DNA of 64,000 nucleotides from Parasulfitobacter algicola (GTDB lineage Bacteria; Pseudomonadota; Alphaproteobacteria; Rhodobacterales; Rhodobacteraceae), in assembly GCF_013315265.1 (NCBI RefSeq), contig NZ_JABUFE010000006.1:62001-126000 (forward strand), written 5' to 3'. Below the pieces are notes generated by a model. It worked only from the letters and a program-made list of their open reading frames with translations. It did no database searches and had not been told where the DNA came from. The translations under genes were made by a program, and so were the position numbers. Shown here piece by piece: positions 30,806 to 39,773 of this stretch (position 1 is its first letter; each line of letters starts with the position of its first letter).

Positions 30806-33106
30806 TCACTCACAATCCTTATTAGCTTTCAAAGCTTCAGGATTTCTAAGCCATACGTCACGTTGTGCAAACGGTATTTCAATTCCTTCTTCAGCAAATC
30901 GCTTTGCTATGGCATGGTTCATTTCTGATTTTACACTCAAAAGCCAATTTACATCGCGCAATATGGCGCGGATTTCGAAATCGAGTGAGTCAGCGCCAAA
31001 GCCCATGAAAAGAACATTTGGTGGCGGGTTGAGAACGACCATGGGATGGTCTTTCGCGATCTCTGACAGGATGGCTTCGACTTTCTTTGTATCAGTTCCA
31101 TATGCAACGCCAACAGGCACGATGGCGCGGCCGATTGAGTTGCCGCGGGTCCAATTGATCACCTGATTTGAAATTAAGTCCGCATTTGGAACAATTACAT
31201 CCGTACGATCAAACGTCTCTATACGTGTTGATCGTACGGAAATTGTACGCACATAGCCCATTCTGCCGCCAACTTCGATCCAATCACCTTCGCTGATGGG
31301 ACGTTCGATCAAAAGAATGATACCAGAGACAAAGTTTGAAACGATATTTTGAAGACCAAAACCAATGCCAACAGAAAGTGCACCAGCGACAAAAGCCAGT
31401 GATGTCAAATTGATACCAGCCGCAGTTATTGCTGCAATAGCAGCAAGAAATACACCAATATAACCGGTGCCTGATACAATGGCGTTACGTCCACCGACAT
31501 CGACACGGGTCTTTGGCAAAACAGAATTACGCAAACCCGCCTGGATTAACCGTGTCAGCATAAAGCCTAAAGCAAAGACGATGGCAACGGTCAGAAAATC
31601 AGTTGGAGATATCCGTGTTTCACCAATGGCAAAGCCTTCGCGAAACTGGGTCCACATTTCAGTTAGGTCTGATACCCTGCCACCCCAGATCAATACCAGA
31701 AGCGGCATCGCAGCAACTGCCAGTACAAAACTGATTAACACTGGTATTAAGGCATCCTTACTGTCTTCACCTCGTCGGGTTAGCAACGCATAGACATTAG
31801 AAACCTGGCGCTGCAAAACGCTGACTAGAATTATCAAACCAAGCGTCAAAACTGTAGGAAAAACAATGAACTCTGCGGCGATGTTATATCCAAATGCTGC
31901 GATAATCGGTCCTGCAAAAGAAATGCCGTAAATGACCTTGGAAAGGATCGATAAAAGTCCATTTCGGTAATTTTTTTCTGTGTTTTCCTGAATATCGGCA
32001 TTTAGATGTGCTTTGATCAAGTTCGCGATCCGGTACAAAATCACACAAGACAGAACAATAAGCGGGAACTGTAAAACTGTGATAACTTCTGCTGAATACC
32101 GTTCGTACCCTTTATAGGCATCAATCAGGGCGACAAACCCCAGCAAAAAACCAAGGCTTGCCATGTTAAATCGGGCTTGACGTCTTTGCCTTTCATCTAA
32201 GGTAAGCAAACTGTATTGCGCATCGCTGCGGGGAAAAGCACGCATGCCCAACCAACGCGCCGCAAAGAAAGAAAGCCCCATAAACGGTATAACAGACAAC
32301 AAAATATCGCCGCGCAGGCCAACAAGACCAGATTGATAAACAGCGCGCGTGATGGCAATGATACCAATCATTGGTATGATGATCTGACCAATCGAGATTA
32401 AAAAACTCCAGACCCCCTGCCCGCGTCCTGACAGTTTGGTCGCAAGACGTTCCATCCAGATGCGGCCACGTAGAATTAGGATCAAGGCAAATATCAGGAA
32501 AATAATAGCCACAGGCAAACCTTGGCGTAACTCGGTACGCTGCGCTGGACTAAGCCACGCATTTCGCACTTCATCCTTGATACGAACTGACGTTGTTTGA
32601 ACGGCATCAAGGGCATCATCCCAATGGGATGGATTCACCGGGCTTGGACCTGCACGCAGCAAAGCATCGGCCTGGCGATCCCGTACAATCCGATCAATTT
32701 CACCGATCAATCCGTTGGCACGGCTGTATGCTTCTTCGGCCGTTACAATAGGTGCACGCAATCGCGTCAGCTGTTCGCGCAGCGCTGTGCGTCGACTGGC
32801 AATTTCAGCAGCTTCTGTTTGCCCTTCTTCCGGGGCAGGCCCAAGAGACGCAATTTGATTTTGCAGTGTTTCAATCCGCGCCCGGTTGGTATTTTGTGCT
32901 GACAAAAACCCTTCGCGCCAGACAGCGAGCTGTGATCGCAGCTGTTCTAACGCAGCGCTAGAAGCCCGCCCGGCCTGTATGGCATCTTCGGCACGTGTCG
33001 CAATATTTTCCCACTGTTGATAATCAGGTGGGGCTACATCCTGTGCAAATGCTGAAAAGCCGAAAAAGGCAAAGATGATCAGAAAAACAAAGCGATACAG
33101 CATCAT
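30806..33106 (-). CDS. MscS-family mechanosensitive channel with DUF3772 N-terminal domain
   Basis: The 766-residue protein has a signal peptide (MMLYRFVFLIIFAFFGFSAF), a periplasmic helical region of about 180 residues that fits DUF3772, about ten transmembrane helices, and the MscS core: GALSVGIGFGLQNIVSNFVS as the pore helix, then LLIERPISEGDWIEVGGRMG of the beta domain and the cytosolic cage. It should release solutes on hypo-osmotic shock. Its start overlaps the cysK stop, so it is co-transcribed with cysK. Confidence 0.92.
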   Translation of the reverse strand: MMLYRFVFLIIFAFFGFSAFAQDVAPPDYQQWENIATRAEDAIQAGRASSAALEQLRSQLAVWREGFLSAQNTNRARIETLQNQIASLGPAPEEGQTEAAEIASRRTALREQLTRLRAPIVTAEEAYSRANGLIGEIDRIVRDRQADALLRAGPSPVNPSHWDDALDAVQTTSVRIKDEVRNAWLSPAQRTELRQGLPVAIIFLIFALILILRGRIWMERLATKLSGRGQGVWSFLISIGQIIIPMIGIIAITRAVYQSGLVGLRGDILLSVIPFMGLSFFAARWLGMRAFPRSDAQYSLLTLDERQRRQARFNMASLGFLLGFVALIDAYKGYERYSAEVITVLQFPLIVLSCVILYRIANLIKAHLNADIQENTEKNYRNGLLSILSKVIYGISFAGPIIAAFGYNIAAEFIVFPTVLTLGLIILVSVLQRQVSNVYALLTRRGEDSKDALIPVLISFVLAVAAMPLLVLIWGGRVSDLTEMWTQFREGFAIGETRISPTDFLTVAIVFALGFMLTRLIQAGLRNSVLPKTRVDVGGRNAIVSGTGYIGVFLAAIAAITAAGINLTSLAFVAGALSVGIGFGLQNIVSNFVSGIILLIERPISEGDWIEVGGRMGYVRTISVRSTRIETFDRTDVIVPNADLISNQVINWTRGNSIGRAIVPVGVAYGTDTKKVEAILSEIAKDHPMVVLNPPPNVLFMGFGADSLDFEIRAILRDVNWLLSVKSEMNHAIAKRFAEEGIEIPFAQRDVWLRNPEALKANKDCE

Positions 33107-34137
33107 ACGTCTTCAAATACACCGGGAATACTGCGCGGCGCGCTTTCCAGCCAATCCGGCACCGGCAAACCTTTCTGCGCCAAGAATTCGGGGTTGAAAA
33201 GTTTGGATTGATATCGCGTACCGTAATCACACAGGATCGTCACGATCGTATGGCCTGGCCCCATATCCTGCGCCATTCTGATTGCACCCGCAATATTGAT
33301 ACCTGACGATCCGCCCAAAACCAATCCTTCGTGGCGAAGCAGATCAAAGACGATTGGCAGCGCCTCGGCATCTGGAATGTTAAATGACATATCGGGCGTA
33401 AACCCTTGTAAATTGGCGGTGATACGCCCCTGCCCTATACCTTCACTTATGGAAGAACCGTCGGATTTCATCTCTCCTGTCGTATAAAAACTGTGCAATG
33501 CGGCACCATCAGGATCCGCCAAACCGATCTTAACGCCCTTTGGCTTAAGCGCTGTCGCCACGCCTGCCAATGTCCCGCCAGAGCCGACTGCACAAATGAA
33601 ACCATCAACCTTGCCATCAGTATCACGCCATATTTCAGGCCCGGTGGTTTCTATGTGGGCTTGTCTGTTGGCGATATTGTCGAATTGATTGGCCCAGATC
33701 GCGCCATTGGGTTCAGATTTAGCCAATTTTGCTGCAAGTCGCTCCGAATAACGCACATAGTTATTTGGGTTTTTATAAGGGGCCGCAGGCACTTGTACCA
33801 GTTCAGCACCCGCCAGACGCAGCATATCTTTCTTTTCCTGACTTTGCGTCTCAGGAATGACGATGACAGTTTTAAAGCCCATAGAGGCACCAACCAAGGC
33901 AAGTCCAATCCCTGTGTTCCCGGCCGTCCCTTCAACAATGGTTCCGCCAGGTTTCAACAGGCCCTTTTCCACGGCATCACGAATGATATAAAGTGCGGCG
34001 CGGTCTTTGACCGACTGCCCAGGGTTCATAAATTCTGCTTTACCCAGAATGGTGCATCCTGTCGCCTCACTTGCGGCTTTCAAGCGGATTAATGGGGTGT
34101 TGCCGATTGCTTCGGCCAGATCGTTATGGATAGGCAT
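33103..34137 (-). CDS. cysK: Cysteine synthase A
   Basis: The 344-residue PLP enzyme makes cysteine from O-acetylserine and sulfide. Lys44 in NPGQSVKDRAA is the Schiff-base lysine; EGTAGNTGIGLA binds the substrate carboxylate; CAVGSGGTLAG binds the cofactor phosphate. The length with a C-terminal extension is common in alphaproteobacteria. In Rhodobacter sphaeroides cysK lies with trgAB and contributes to tellurite resistance, and the same arrangement is seen here. It overlaps the downstream mscS gene by four bases. Confidence 0.95.
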   Translation of the reverse strand: MPIHNDLAEAIGNTPLIRLKAASEATGCTILGKAEFMNPGQSVKDRAALYIIRDAVEKGLLKPGGTIVEGTAGNTGIGLALVGASMGFKTVIVIPETQSQEKKDMLRLAGAELVQVPAAPYKNPNNYVRYSERLAAKLAKSEPNGAIWANQFDNIANRQAHIETTGPEIWRDTDGKVDGFICAVGSGGTLAGVATALKPKGVKIGLADPDGAALHSFYTTGEMKSDGSSISEGIGQGRITANLQGFTPDMSFNIPDAEALPIVFDLLRHEGLVLGGSSGINIAGAIRMAQDMGPGHTIVTILCDYGTRYQSKLFNPEFLAQKGLPVPDWLESAPRSIPGVFEDV

Positions 34138-34186
34138 GGCTGCTCCGTTCGTGCTGACATAGCTTTAGGGCCAGCTTTTGCGGAAC

Positions 34187-34828
34187 TCAAGCAGATGCGC
34201 GCAATCTTTCGCGGTTTCGATCAAGCCAAAGCAGCATCAAGATCAGCGGCCCAACCTGCGCCTCGCCCGTTTCGATCAATCTGAGTGCGTCATCAAAGGC
34301 AAGAACATGCATGAATATATCTTCCCTTTCTGCATCCAGACCACCAAGCCTGTGATTAACATCTGACAAGTCGCATAGGCCAACGAAACTATGGAAGTAA
34401 TCGGTCGAACATCCTGGCGATGTATAGTATTGTGAAATGGGATGCAGGTTCGACAGAACAATACCGGCTTCCTCTTCCACTTCACGGATCGCACACTGCT
34501 CGGGTGTTTCGCCGGGATCAACCAAGCCAGCCACCGGCTCAAGCATCCATGGTTTTTTATCGCCCCGCGCATAAGGACCCATGCGAAATTGCTCGACCAA
34601 TAAAACAGTATCGTGGATTGGATTATAAGGGATGACCAGGGCCGCATCATTGCCGATGAACACTTCGCGCGTTTGTATGTCACATAATGAACCATTGAAT
34701 GTTGGATGCCGTAATCCCAGTCGATTTGCAGAAAAGAAACCTGAAAAAAGCGGCTCATAGGTGATTTGATGAACCTCAGATGCGTCCATGTTGTGACGTA
34801 CATCACACGGCGCGGGTGTTTGCGCCAT
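34187..34828 (-). CDS. trgB: NUDIX half of TrgB, surviving as an open frame
   Basis: The 213-residue open frame matches the C-terminal NUDIX part of TrgB. The box is at residues 101-122: GLVDPGE, then REVEEEAG with normal spacing. Members hydrolyse nucleoside diphosphate derivatives such as ADP-ribose. The homology continues upstream of the ATG in the same frame (SRQAWARLM), interrupted by a TAA at 34859-34861, which shows that this is the 3' part of a once longer gene. Whether the fragment is translated alone is uncertain: the ATG lies at a former internal methionine and I see no strong ribosome site. Confidence 0.75.
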   Translation of the reverse strand: MAQTPAPCDVRHNMDASEVHQITYEPLFSGFFSANRLGLRHPTFNGSLCDIQTREVFIGNDAALVIPYNPIHDTVLLVEQFRMGPYARGDKKPWMLEPVAGLVDPGETPEQCAIREVEEEAGIVLSNLHPISQYYTSPGCSTDYFHSFVGLCDLSDVNHRLGGLDAEREDIFMHVLAFDDALRLIETGEAQVGPLILMLLWLDRNRERLRASA

Positions 34829-35300
34829 AAGTCGTGCCCACGCTTGCCTTGAGATACATTAATAACGCGCCGTAATATTTTGTTTTAAAAAATGTTATAG
34901 TATTTCATACATCTTGGGAGATTGCGATCTGAAGCTGTCCGTAATCTTTTACCTAAGTCTTCAGATCCCAGTCACCGTCATGTTCGCGGTCTTGCAAATT
35001 TGGAAAATAGGCCCAAGCCTGTACAGAGTTACCACCAGAATTGACATCAATAGACTGCCTTGAATACTCAAAAAAACGGCTTCGTAATAATCCAGCCGTT
35101 CGATATCTTTGGACTGCAGATTATATACTAGAATGCCATCCGCGGACTGCTCTTTGTTTTCGATCAAAAGCGGATATGCAACTGATTTCGCACGACAGAC
35201 CTTATGTGCGGGCAGCGACGCAGCATTCAATGGCGGAAAATCGGTTTTTCTCAAAACCTACAATAAATGATGTCGACGTGTTCCGTAAAGAAACAGTGCG
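34829..35300 (-). pseudogene. trgB: Decayed gamma-glutamylcyclotransferase-like half of trgB
   Basis: Directly after trgA the minus strand reads DALFLYGTRRHHLL, a TAG at 35258-35260, then in the same frame LPAHKVCRAKSVAYPLLIEN and SKDIERLDYYEAVF. After a frameshift it continues WAYFPNLQDREHDGDWDLKT, another TAG at 34953-34955, and YGQLQIAISQD. These blocks fit, in order, the AIG2/cyclotransferase-like N-terminal half of TrgB. At least three stops and one frameshift separate it from the intact NUDIX half. The N-terminal half is therefore dead in this strain. Confidence 0.75.
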
Positions 35301-35759
35301 TCAGGCAAAGCGTTGCCCGACCCATTCTGTTAGCATACCTGCCAACATACCGCCGATTAATAGGGTACCAAGTATCTCGTAGTTTGCCATGATTATGAAA
35401 TGCTCAGCCATCAACTCAAATACGCCAACAACAGCCTCCATACCGTTATCATACCGCCTTCTAAGCGATTGTATAATCATAATGTAGCTGGAAAATGTAA
35501 AAAGCGATACGACTGCGAAAATAACGGCCGCCGTTATGCCATAACTGAACGATGCAACATATCCACCAGGTGCACGCGACCCTGCAACCATCCAACCTGC
35601 ACCTGCGCCGATCAGAATATTTATGGGTATGAAATATCCCATATTTTGTTCGGTCGGCATTGCCTCAATCACAAGATTGGCAGTCAGCATTGCAAGCCCC
35701 CCGAACGCAATCGCTGCGGTTAGCTTGGCTGCGGTTGGCATAACAAGCGAAGTCGGCAT
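35301..35759 (-). CDS. trgA: TrgA-family membrane protein (tellurite resistance locus)
   Basis: The 152-residue protein has four hydrophobic segments (about 10-30, 40-60, 68-92 and 120-142) and fits the TrgA family, first found in a Rhodobacter sphaeroides tellurite-resistance locus with trgB and cysK. An AGGGGAC site precedes the ATG at 35759; a GTG one codon upstream is possible. Its stop falls at the first codons of the broken trgB. Its biochemical role is not established. Confidence 0.82.
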   Translation of the reverse strand: MPTSLVMPTAAKLTAAIAFGGLAMLTANLVIEAMPTEQNMGYFIPINILIGAGAGWMVAGSRAPGGYVASFSYGITAAVIFAVVSLFTFSSYIMIIQSLRRRYDNGMEAVVGVFELMAEHFIIMANYEILGTLLIGGMLAGMLTEWVGQRFA

Positions 35760-35786
35760 CACAAAAGTCCCCTTTTTACGCGCCCC

Positions 35787-36998
35787 CTACCCTTGGGGAC
35801 GTGTGACTGTAATCTGAGTCACGTCGCAATTTCCGCTATGAAAGGTCGCAGCGCAAGAGGTTAGATAAAAGTTCCACATTCTGCGAAACCGATCATCGAA
35901 CCCAAGAGCCGAAACCTGATCCCACTTAGCATTGAATGTATCATGCCAACGACGCAAAGTCTGACTGTAACTTTCGCCAAATTCGATTGATCGAGTTACC
36001 CTTAGGCCCGATTGTTCAACCTCGGCCCGCAAAGCTTTGGGGCTGGGCAACATGCCGCCTGGGAAGATGTATTTCTGAATGAAATCAACACCTCGTCGAT
36101 AAACATCCCAACGTCGATCTTGCACTGTAATTATTTGTAAAGTTGCGTGTTTTCCAGGCTTAAGACGGTCACGAACACTGTTGAAATATATAGGCCAGTA
36201 TTTTTCACCAACAGCTTCAAACATCTCGATGGATGCGATGCCGTCATACGTGCCTTTTTCGTCGCGGTAATCCTGCAGCTTGATCTCGACAAGGTGCTGT
36301 AAACCCGCTTTTCTGATACGCTCTTGGGCATAGTCGTGCTGCTCTTGGCTGATGGTCAGCCCTGTGACTTTAAGGCCACGTTCAGCAGCAGCATATTCCG
36401 CAAATCCACCCCATCCGCAGCCAATTTCCAGAACATGATCCCCGGGACGAGCCCCCATTTCATCAATCATCGAAGCATATTTTCGGACCTGGGCATTCTC
36501 CATGCTTTCTTGACCGGTCTCAAAAAGAGCCGAAGAATAGGTCATGGTTTCATCTAACCACAGTCCGTAAAATTCATTCCCAAGATCATAGTGATATGAG
36601 ATGTTTTTGCGCGCCTGACGCTTAGAATTTGACTGCAACCAAAAGCGAAATTTCTCATAGGCGCGTATGAATGCCTGGCCATGAAAGCCGTCGTAAATCG
36701 TATCATTGTCGGCATGTACCAGATCCATAAAGGCCTGAAGATCAGGTGTTGACCACCATTGATCCAGATAGGCGTCACAAAACCCCAAATCCCCTTCGCG
36801 GATAAGACGTGCAAAGATATCCTTATTGTGAATATTCAATTGCGCGACAGGACCGGGATTTTTGCCCTCGGCCCTAAAGCACCGACCATCTGGCAATATC
36901 ATATCCAACCGACCATTTTCCATGTGCTGCGCCATGTCAAAGACAGCCGTAAAGTAACGTGGCAGATCAGTCTGCCCTTCTGTTGTTGTCAGTATCAT
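35787..36998 (-). CDS. cfa: Cyclopropane-fatty-acyl-phospholipid synthase
   Basis: The enzyme transfers a methylene group from S-adenosylmethionine to unsaturated acyl chains of membrane lipids. The 403-residue product has the N-terminal lipid-binding part, then the methyltransferase fold with HVLEIGCGWGGFAEYAA, and the downstream blocks SIEMFEAVGEKYW and KYIFPGGMLPS, all typical of Cfa. I start at the ATG at 36998, preceded by GGGGAAAACAGGC; a TTG at 37037 would extend it by 13 residues. It follows the photolyase gene on the same strand. In R. sphaeroides cfa and photolyase genes belong to the sigma-E/ChrR singlet-oxygen response, which makes their adjacency suggestive. Confidence 0.93.
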   Translation of the reverse strand: MILTTTEGQTDLPRYFTAVFDMAQHMENGRLDMILPDGRCFRAEGKNPGPVAQLNIHNKDIFARLIREGDLGFCDAYLDQWWSTPDLQAFMDLVHADNDTIYDGFHGQAFIRAYEKFRFWLQSNSKRQARKNISYHYDLGNEFYGLWLDETMTYSSALFETGQESMENAQVRKYASMIDEMGARPGDHVLEIGCGWGGFAEYAAAERGLKVTGLTISQEQHDYAQERIRKAGLQHLVEIKLQDYRDEKGTYDGIASIEMFEAVGEKYWPIYFNSVRDRLKPGKHATLQIITVQDRRWDVYRRGVDFIQKYIFPGGMLPSPKALRAEVEQSGLRVTRSIEFGESYSQTLRRWHDTFNAKWDQVSALGFDDRFRRMWNFYLTSCAATFHSGNCDVTQITVTRPQG

Positions 36999-37075
36999 GC
37001 CTGTTTTCCCCAAACTCACTGAATACTTATTGGACAAGGTATTGACCTTATTTGGTTTTCATACACCTGTCATTG

Positions 37076-38494
37076 TTAAAAACTTCGATTTTCATAGGCA
37101 GAAAGTGCAGCTTTTCGCCCCTCATCTACCTTTACAACGGGATCAGGATAATCATCTTCAGGTGACATTTTCCATTGTTTCGGTATTGCGTCGAAATACT
37201 GCAATGCTTGCTTGGCCGGGTTTTTGCGGCCTTCTGCAATCCATGTGCTGACATACTCGCGGTTCTTGTCGAACTTATCCAGCTGTGTAACGGGGTTAAA
37301 CACTCGGAAATAAGGCGTTGCATCAGGCCCAGATCCTGCGGACCACTGCCATCCCATTGCATTGCTGGCCGGATCCCAATCGATCAGACAATCTTCAAAC
37401 CAGTTCAGACCGATTTTCCAATGGCACAGCAGATGTTTTGTCAAATAGCTGGCCACGATCATACGGCCGCGGTTGTGCATATGACCTGTCACATACATTT
37501 CGCGCAGGGCAGCATCGACAAATTGAATGCCTGTGCGCCCCTGTTTCCAGGCCTTCACTTCTGCCTTGCGTTCATCTTCGTTCCAAGGAAATGCATCCCA
37601 ATCTTCACGCCAGTTGTCATCGATAATGCGCGGCGTATGGTGGACCAGATGATATGCAAATTCACGCCAAACCAACTCTTTCAGGAATGTTTCGGCACCT
37701 TTTTTACCTTCTTGCATCGCGCGTTGACCGGCATGCCAGCAACTGCGCGGGCTGATTTCACCATAGGTCAGGTTTTCGCTTAACTTGGATGTACCGGGTT
37801 GCCATGGCAAATCGCGGTTGGTTTGATAATCATTAATCCAGTTGCCGATAAAATTGCCCAATCGGCTGGTGGCTGCACTTTCGCCGACACAGACATATTG
37901 TGCAACAATATCGCGCCCGCGCTGCATATCCCCCCCCATGCTCCAATCTTTGATTTCATCAGAAACAGGCCATTGATCCGGTGCAGGTATATCAGAGGGC
38001 GCAGCGATCAGATCGGCAACATCACGGTTTCGAACGGATTTCCACATCGGCGTGAAAACCTTGTAAAATCCGCCGGTATTTGTTTCGACACTTGTCGGCT
38101 CAAACAATAGGTGTCCGCGGAAAACTTTCGTTTCGACCTCCATGTCTTCAAGGGATTTTTTGACTGCTTTGTCGCGCTTGACCGCATCCGGATCATACGC
38201 CATTGACCAATAAACAGCCTGTGCATTTGTGTCTTTCGCTAAGCCCTTTAAGACATCGGCTGCATTGCCCCTACGCAAAATTAGTTTGCTACCTTTGTCC
38301 GCGATTTCACGTGACAGATTTTCGACAGACAGGCCCAATCGCCATTTTGGGGCGGCCCCATGATTTTCGACAACTTCATCGTGAATAAACACCGGAATGA
38401 CCGGGCACCCCTGATTGACAGCTTTAGTAAGTGCCGGATGATCTCCCAAACGAAGATCACGACGAAACCAGACGATAATGGGTTTATTGTTCAT
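37076..38494 (-). CDS. phrB: Deoxyribodipyrimidine photolyase (class I)
   Basis: This flavoprotein uses blue light to split cyclobutane pyrimidine dimers. The 472-residue product has the N-terminal antenna domain (IVWFRRDLRLGDHPALTKAV) and the C-terminal FAD-binding domain with LVWREFAYHLVHHTP, MHNRGRMIVASYLTKHLL and ASNAMGWQWSAGSGPDATPY. Length and motifs are complete. It lies between a class V aminotransferase-like gene and cfa, all on the minus strand. Confidence 0.95.
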   Translation of the reverse strand: MNNKPIIVWFRRDLRLGDHPALTKAVNQGCPVIPVFIHDEVVENHGAAPKWRLGLSVENLSREIADKGSKLILRRGNAADVLKGLAKDTNAQAVYWSMAYDPDAVKRDKAVKKSLEDMEVETKVFRGHLLFEPTSVETNTGGFYKVFTPMWKSVRNRDVADLIAAPSDIPAPDQWPVSDEIKDWSMGGDMQRGRDIVAQYVCVGESAATSRLGNFIGNWINDYQTNRDLPWQPGTSKLSENLTYGEISPRSCWHAGQRAMQEGKKGAETFLKELVWREFAYHLVHHTPRIIDDNWREDWDAFPWNEDERKAEVKAWKQGRTGIQFVDAALREMYVTGHMHNRGRMIVASYLTKHLLCHWKIGLNWFEDCLIDWDPASNAMGWQWSAGSGPDATPYFRVFNPVTQLDKFDKNREYVSTWIAEGRKNPAKQALQYFDAIPKQWKMSPEDDYPDPVVKVDEGRKAALSAYENRSF

Positions 38495-38531
38495 TTAGGT
38501 CTCAAAATCCAAGGCATCCATCGGGGCTATA

Positions 38532-39758
38532 CTACAAGACCTGATCTAGCGCGTTGATAACACGATCAAGTTCCGAAGCCACATTGTAATGAACAAAACT
38601 AAGTCGCAACACGCCTTTTGCTGGATCGATGCCCATCGCCTTAAGCGGGCGCACCGCATAAAAATCACCGCCGCCAGCCATAATTCCATGATGTGCAAGC
38701 CTTGCAGCAGCATCCTCTGCCTTACCAGATATCTCAATTGCGAATGTGGGCGCGCGTAATTTCGCATCTTTAGGGCCTAACAACCGAATGTTATTTTTAG
38801 ATGATAAGTAATCCAGCAAAGGCTTCATCAGATCTATTTCATAAGCCCTAACCAGATCATGAACACATCCCGCACGCCCTGCCCCGTCACGGCCGGCTTT
38901 AAAATGCTGTGAATACAAGGCGTCTACGTAATCTGCGATACCAGCACAGGCTGCCACTTGAGCATGATCCGGGCCTGCTGGTGAAAAGCGTTTATGCAGC
39001 GCATCACCATTAAAACTATGTGCCTGGTTTGGTAAAGCAGCAGCCAAAGCGCGGCGAATAACCATAATACCCTGATGGGGTCCATAGGTTTTGTAGCTTG
39101 AAAACATATAGATATCAGCACCAAGCTTGCTAACGTTAGGAAAACCATGTGGTGCATAGCTGACACCATCTACACACACGACAGCCCCGACAGCATGGGC
39201 AAGCTGTGTGATTTCCTCGACCGGATTGATTTCACCGATGACATTCGAACAATGCGGAAAACAGACCAGCTTGACCGTATCATCCAGTAGGTTTTTCAGA
39301 TCCTCAATATCCAGATGACCCGTTTCTGGGTCGATTTTCCATTCGCGTATCTCAATTCCGAAATTGGCCAATTTACGCCAAGCCCCTGAATTTGCTTCAT
39401 GATCCTGATCTGTGACGATGATTGTCTGACCTGGAACCATCCATTCCGCAAAGGCATTCGCCAACACATAAACATTTTGTGTCGTCGATGGACCAAAGAC
39501 CAGCTCATCTGATCCCACGTTCAAAAGCCGCGCCAGACGTTCGCGCGCTTCGTCCATTTCATCGCCCGCCAAAAGCGATGCGGCATAAGGTGCATAGGGT
39601 TGAACTTTGCGTTGTTTGTAAAACCGCGTCAGCCGCCAGATCACATGCCTGCACGCATACGATCCCCCGGCATTTTCCGCAAAAACCTGATCGCGAAGCG
39701 ATGGTTCGGAAAACGCCAGAAACTGGCCCCGGACGAAATCTGTATCAAGTTTGGTCAT
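38532..39758 (-). CDS. Class V aminotransferase / cysteine desulfurase-like PLP enzyme
   Basis: The 408-residue protein has the fold-type I PLP motifs of the cysteine desulfurase group: AENAGGSYA near the N-terminus, STTQNVYVLANA for phosphate binding, CVDGVSYAPHGF with the cofactor Asp, and Lys in FSSYKTYGPHQGIM. The C-terminus ends GVLRLSFVHYN. I see no obvious conserved active-site cysteine loop in the C-terminal part, so it may not be a desulfurase; a lyase or aminotransferase is equally possible. A GTG at 39767 is an alternative start. It follows the acuI-like gene by 15 bases. Confidence 0.8.
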   Translation of the reverse strand: MTKLDTDFVRGQFLAFSEPSLRDQVFAENAGGSYACRHVIWRLTRFYKQRKVQPYAPYAASLLAGDEMDEARERLARLLNVGSDELVFGPSTTQNVYVLANAFAEWMVPGQTIIVTDQDHEANSGAWRKLANFGIEIREWKIDPETGHLDIEDLKNLLDDTVKLVCFPHCSNVIGEINPVEEITQLAHAVGAVVCVDGVSYAPHGFPNVSKLGADIYMFSSYKTYGPHQGIMVIRRALAAALPNQAHSFNGDALHKRFSPAGPDHAQVAACAGIADYVDALYSQHFKAGRDGAGRAGCVHDLVRAYEIDLMKPLLDYLSSKNNIRLLGPKDAKLRAPTFAIEISGKAEDAAARLAHHGIMAGGGDFYAVRPLKAMGIDPAKGVLRLSFVHYNVASELDRVINALDQVL

Positions 39759-39773
39759 AATGATCACGCAACC

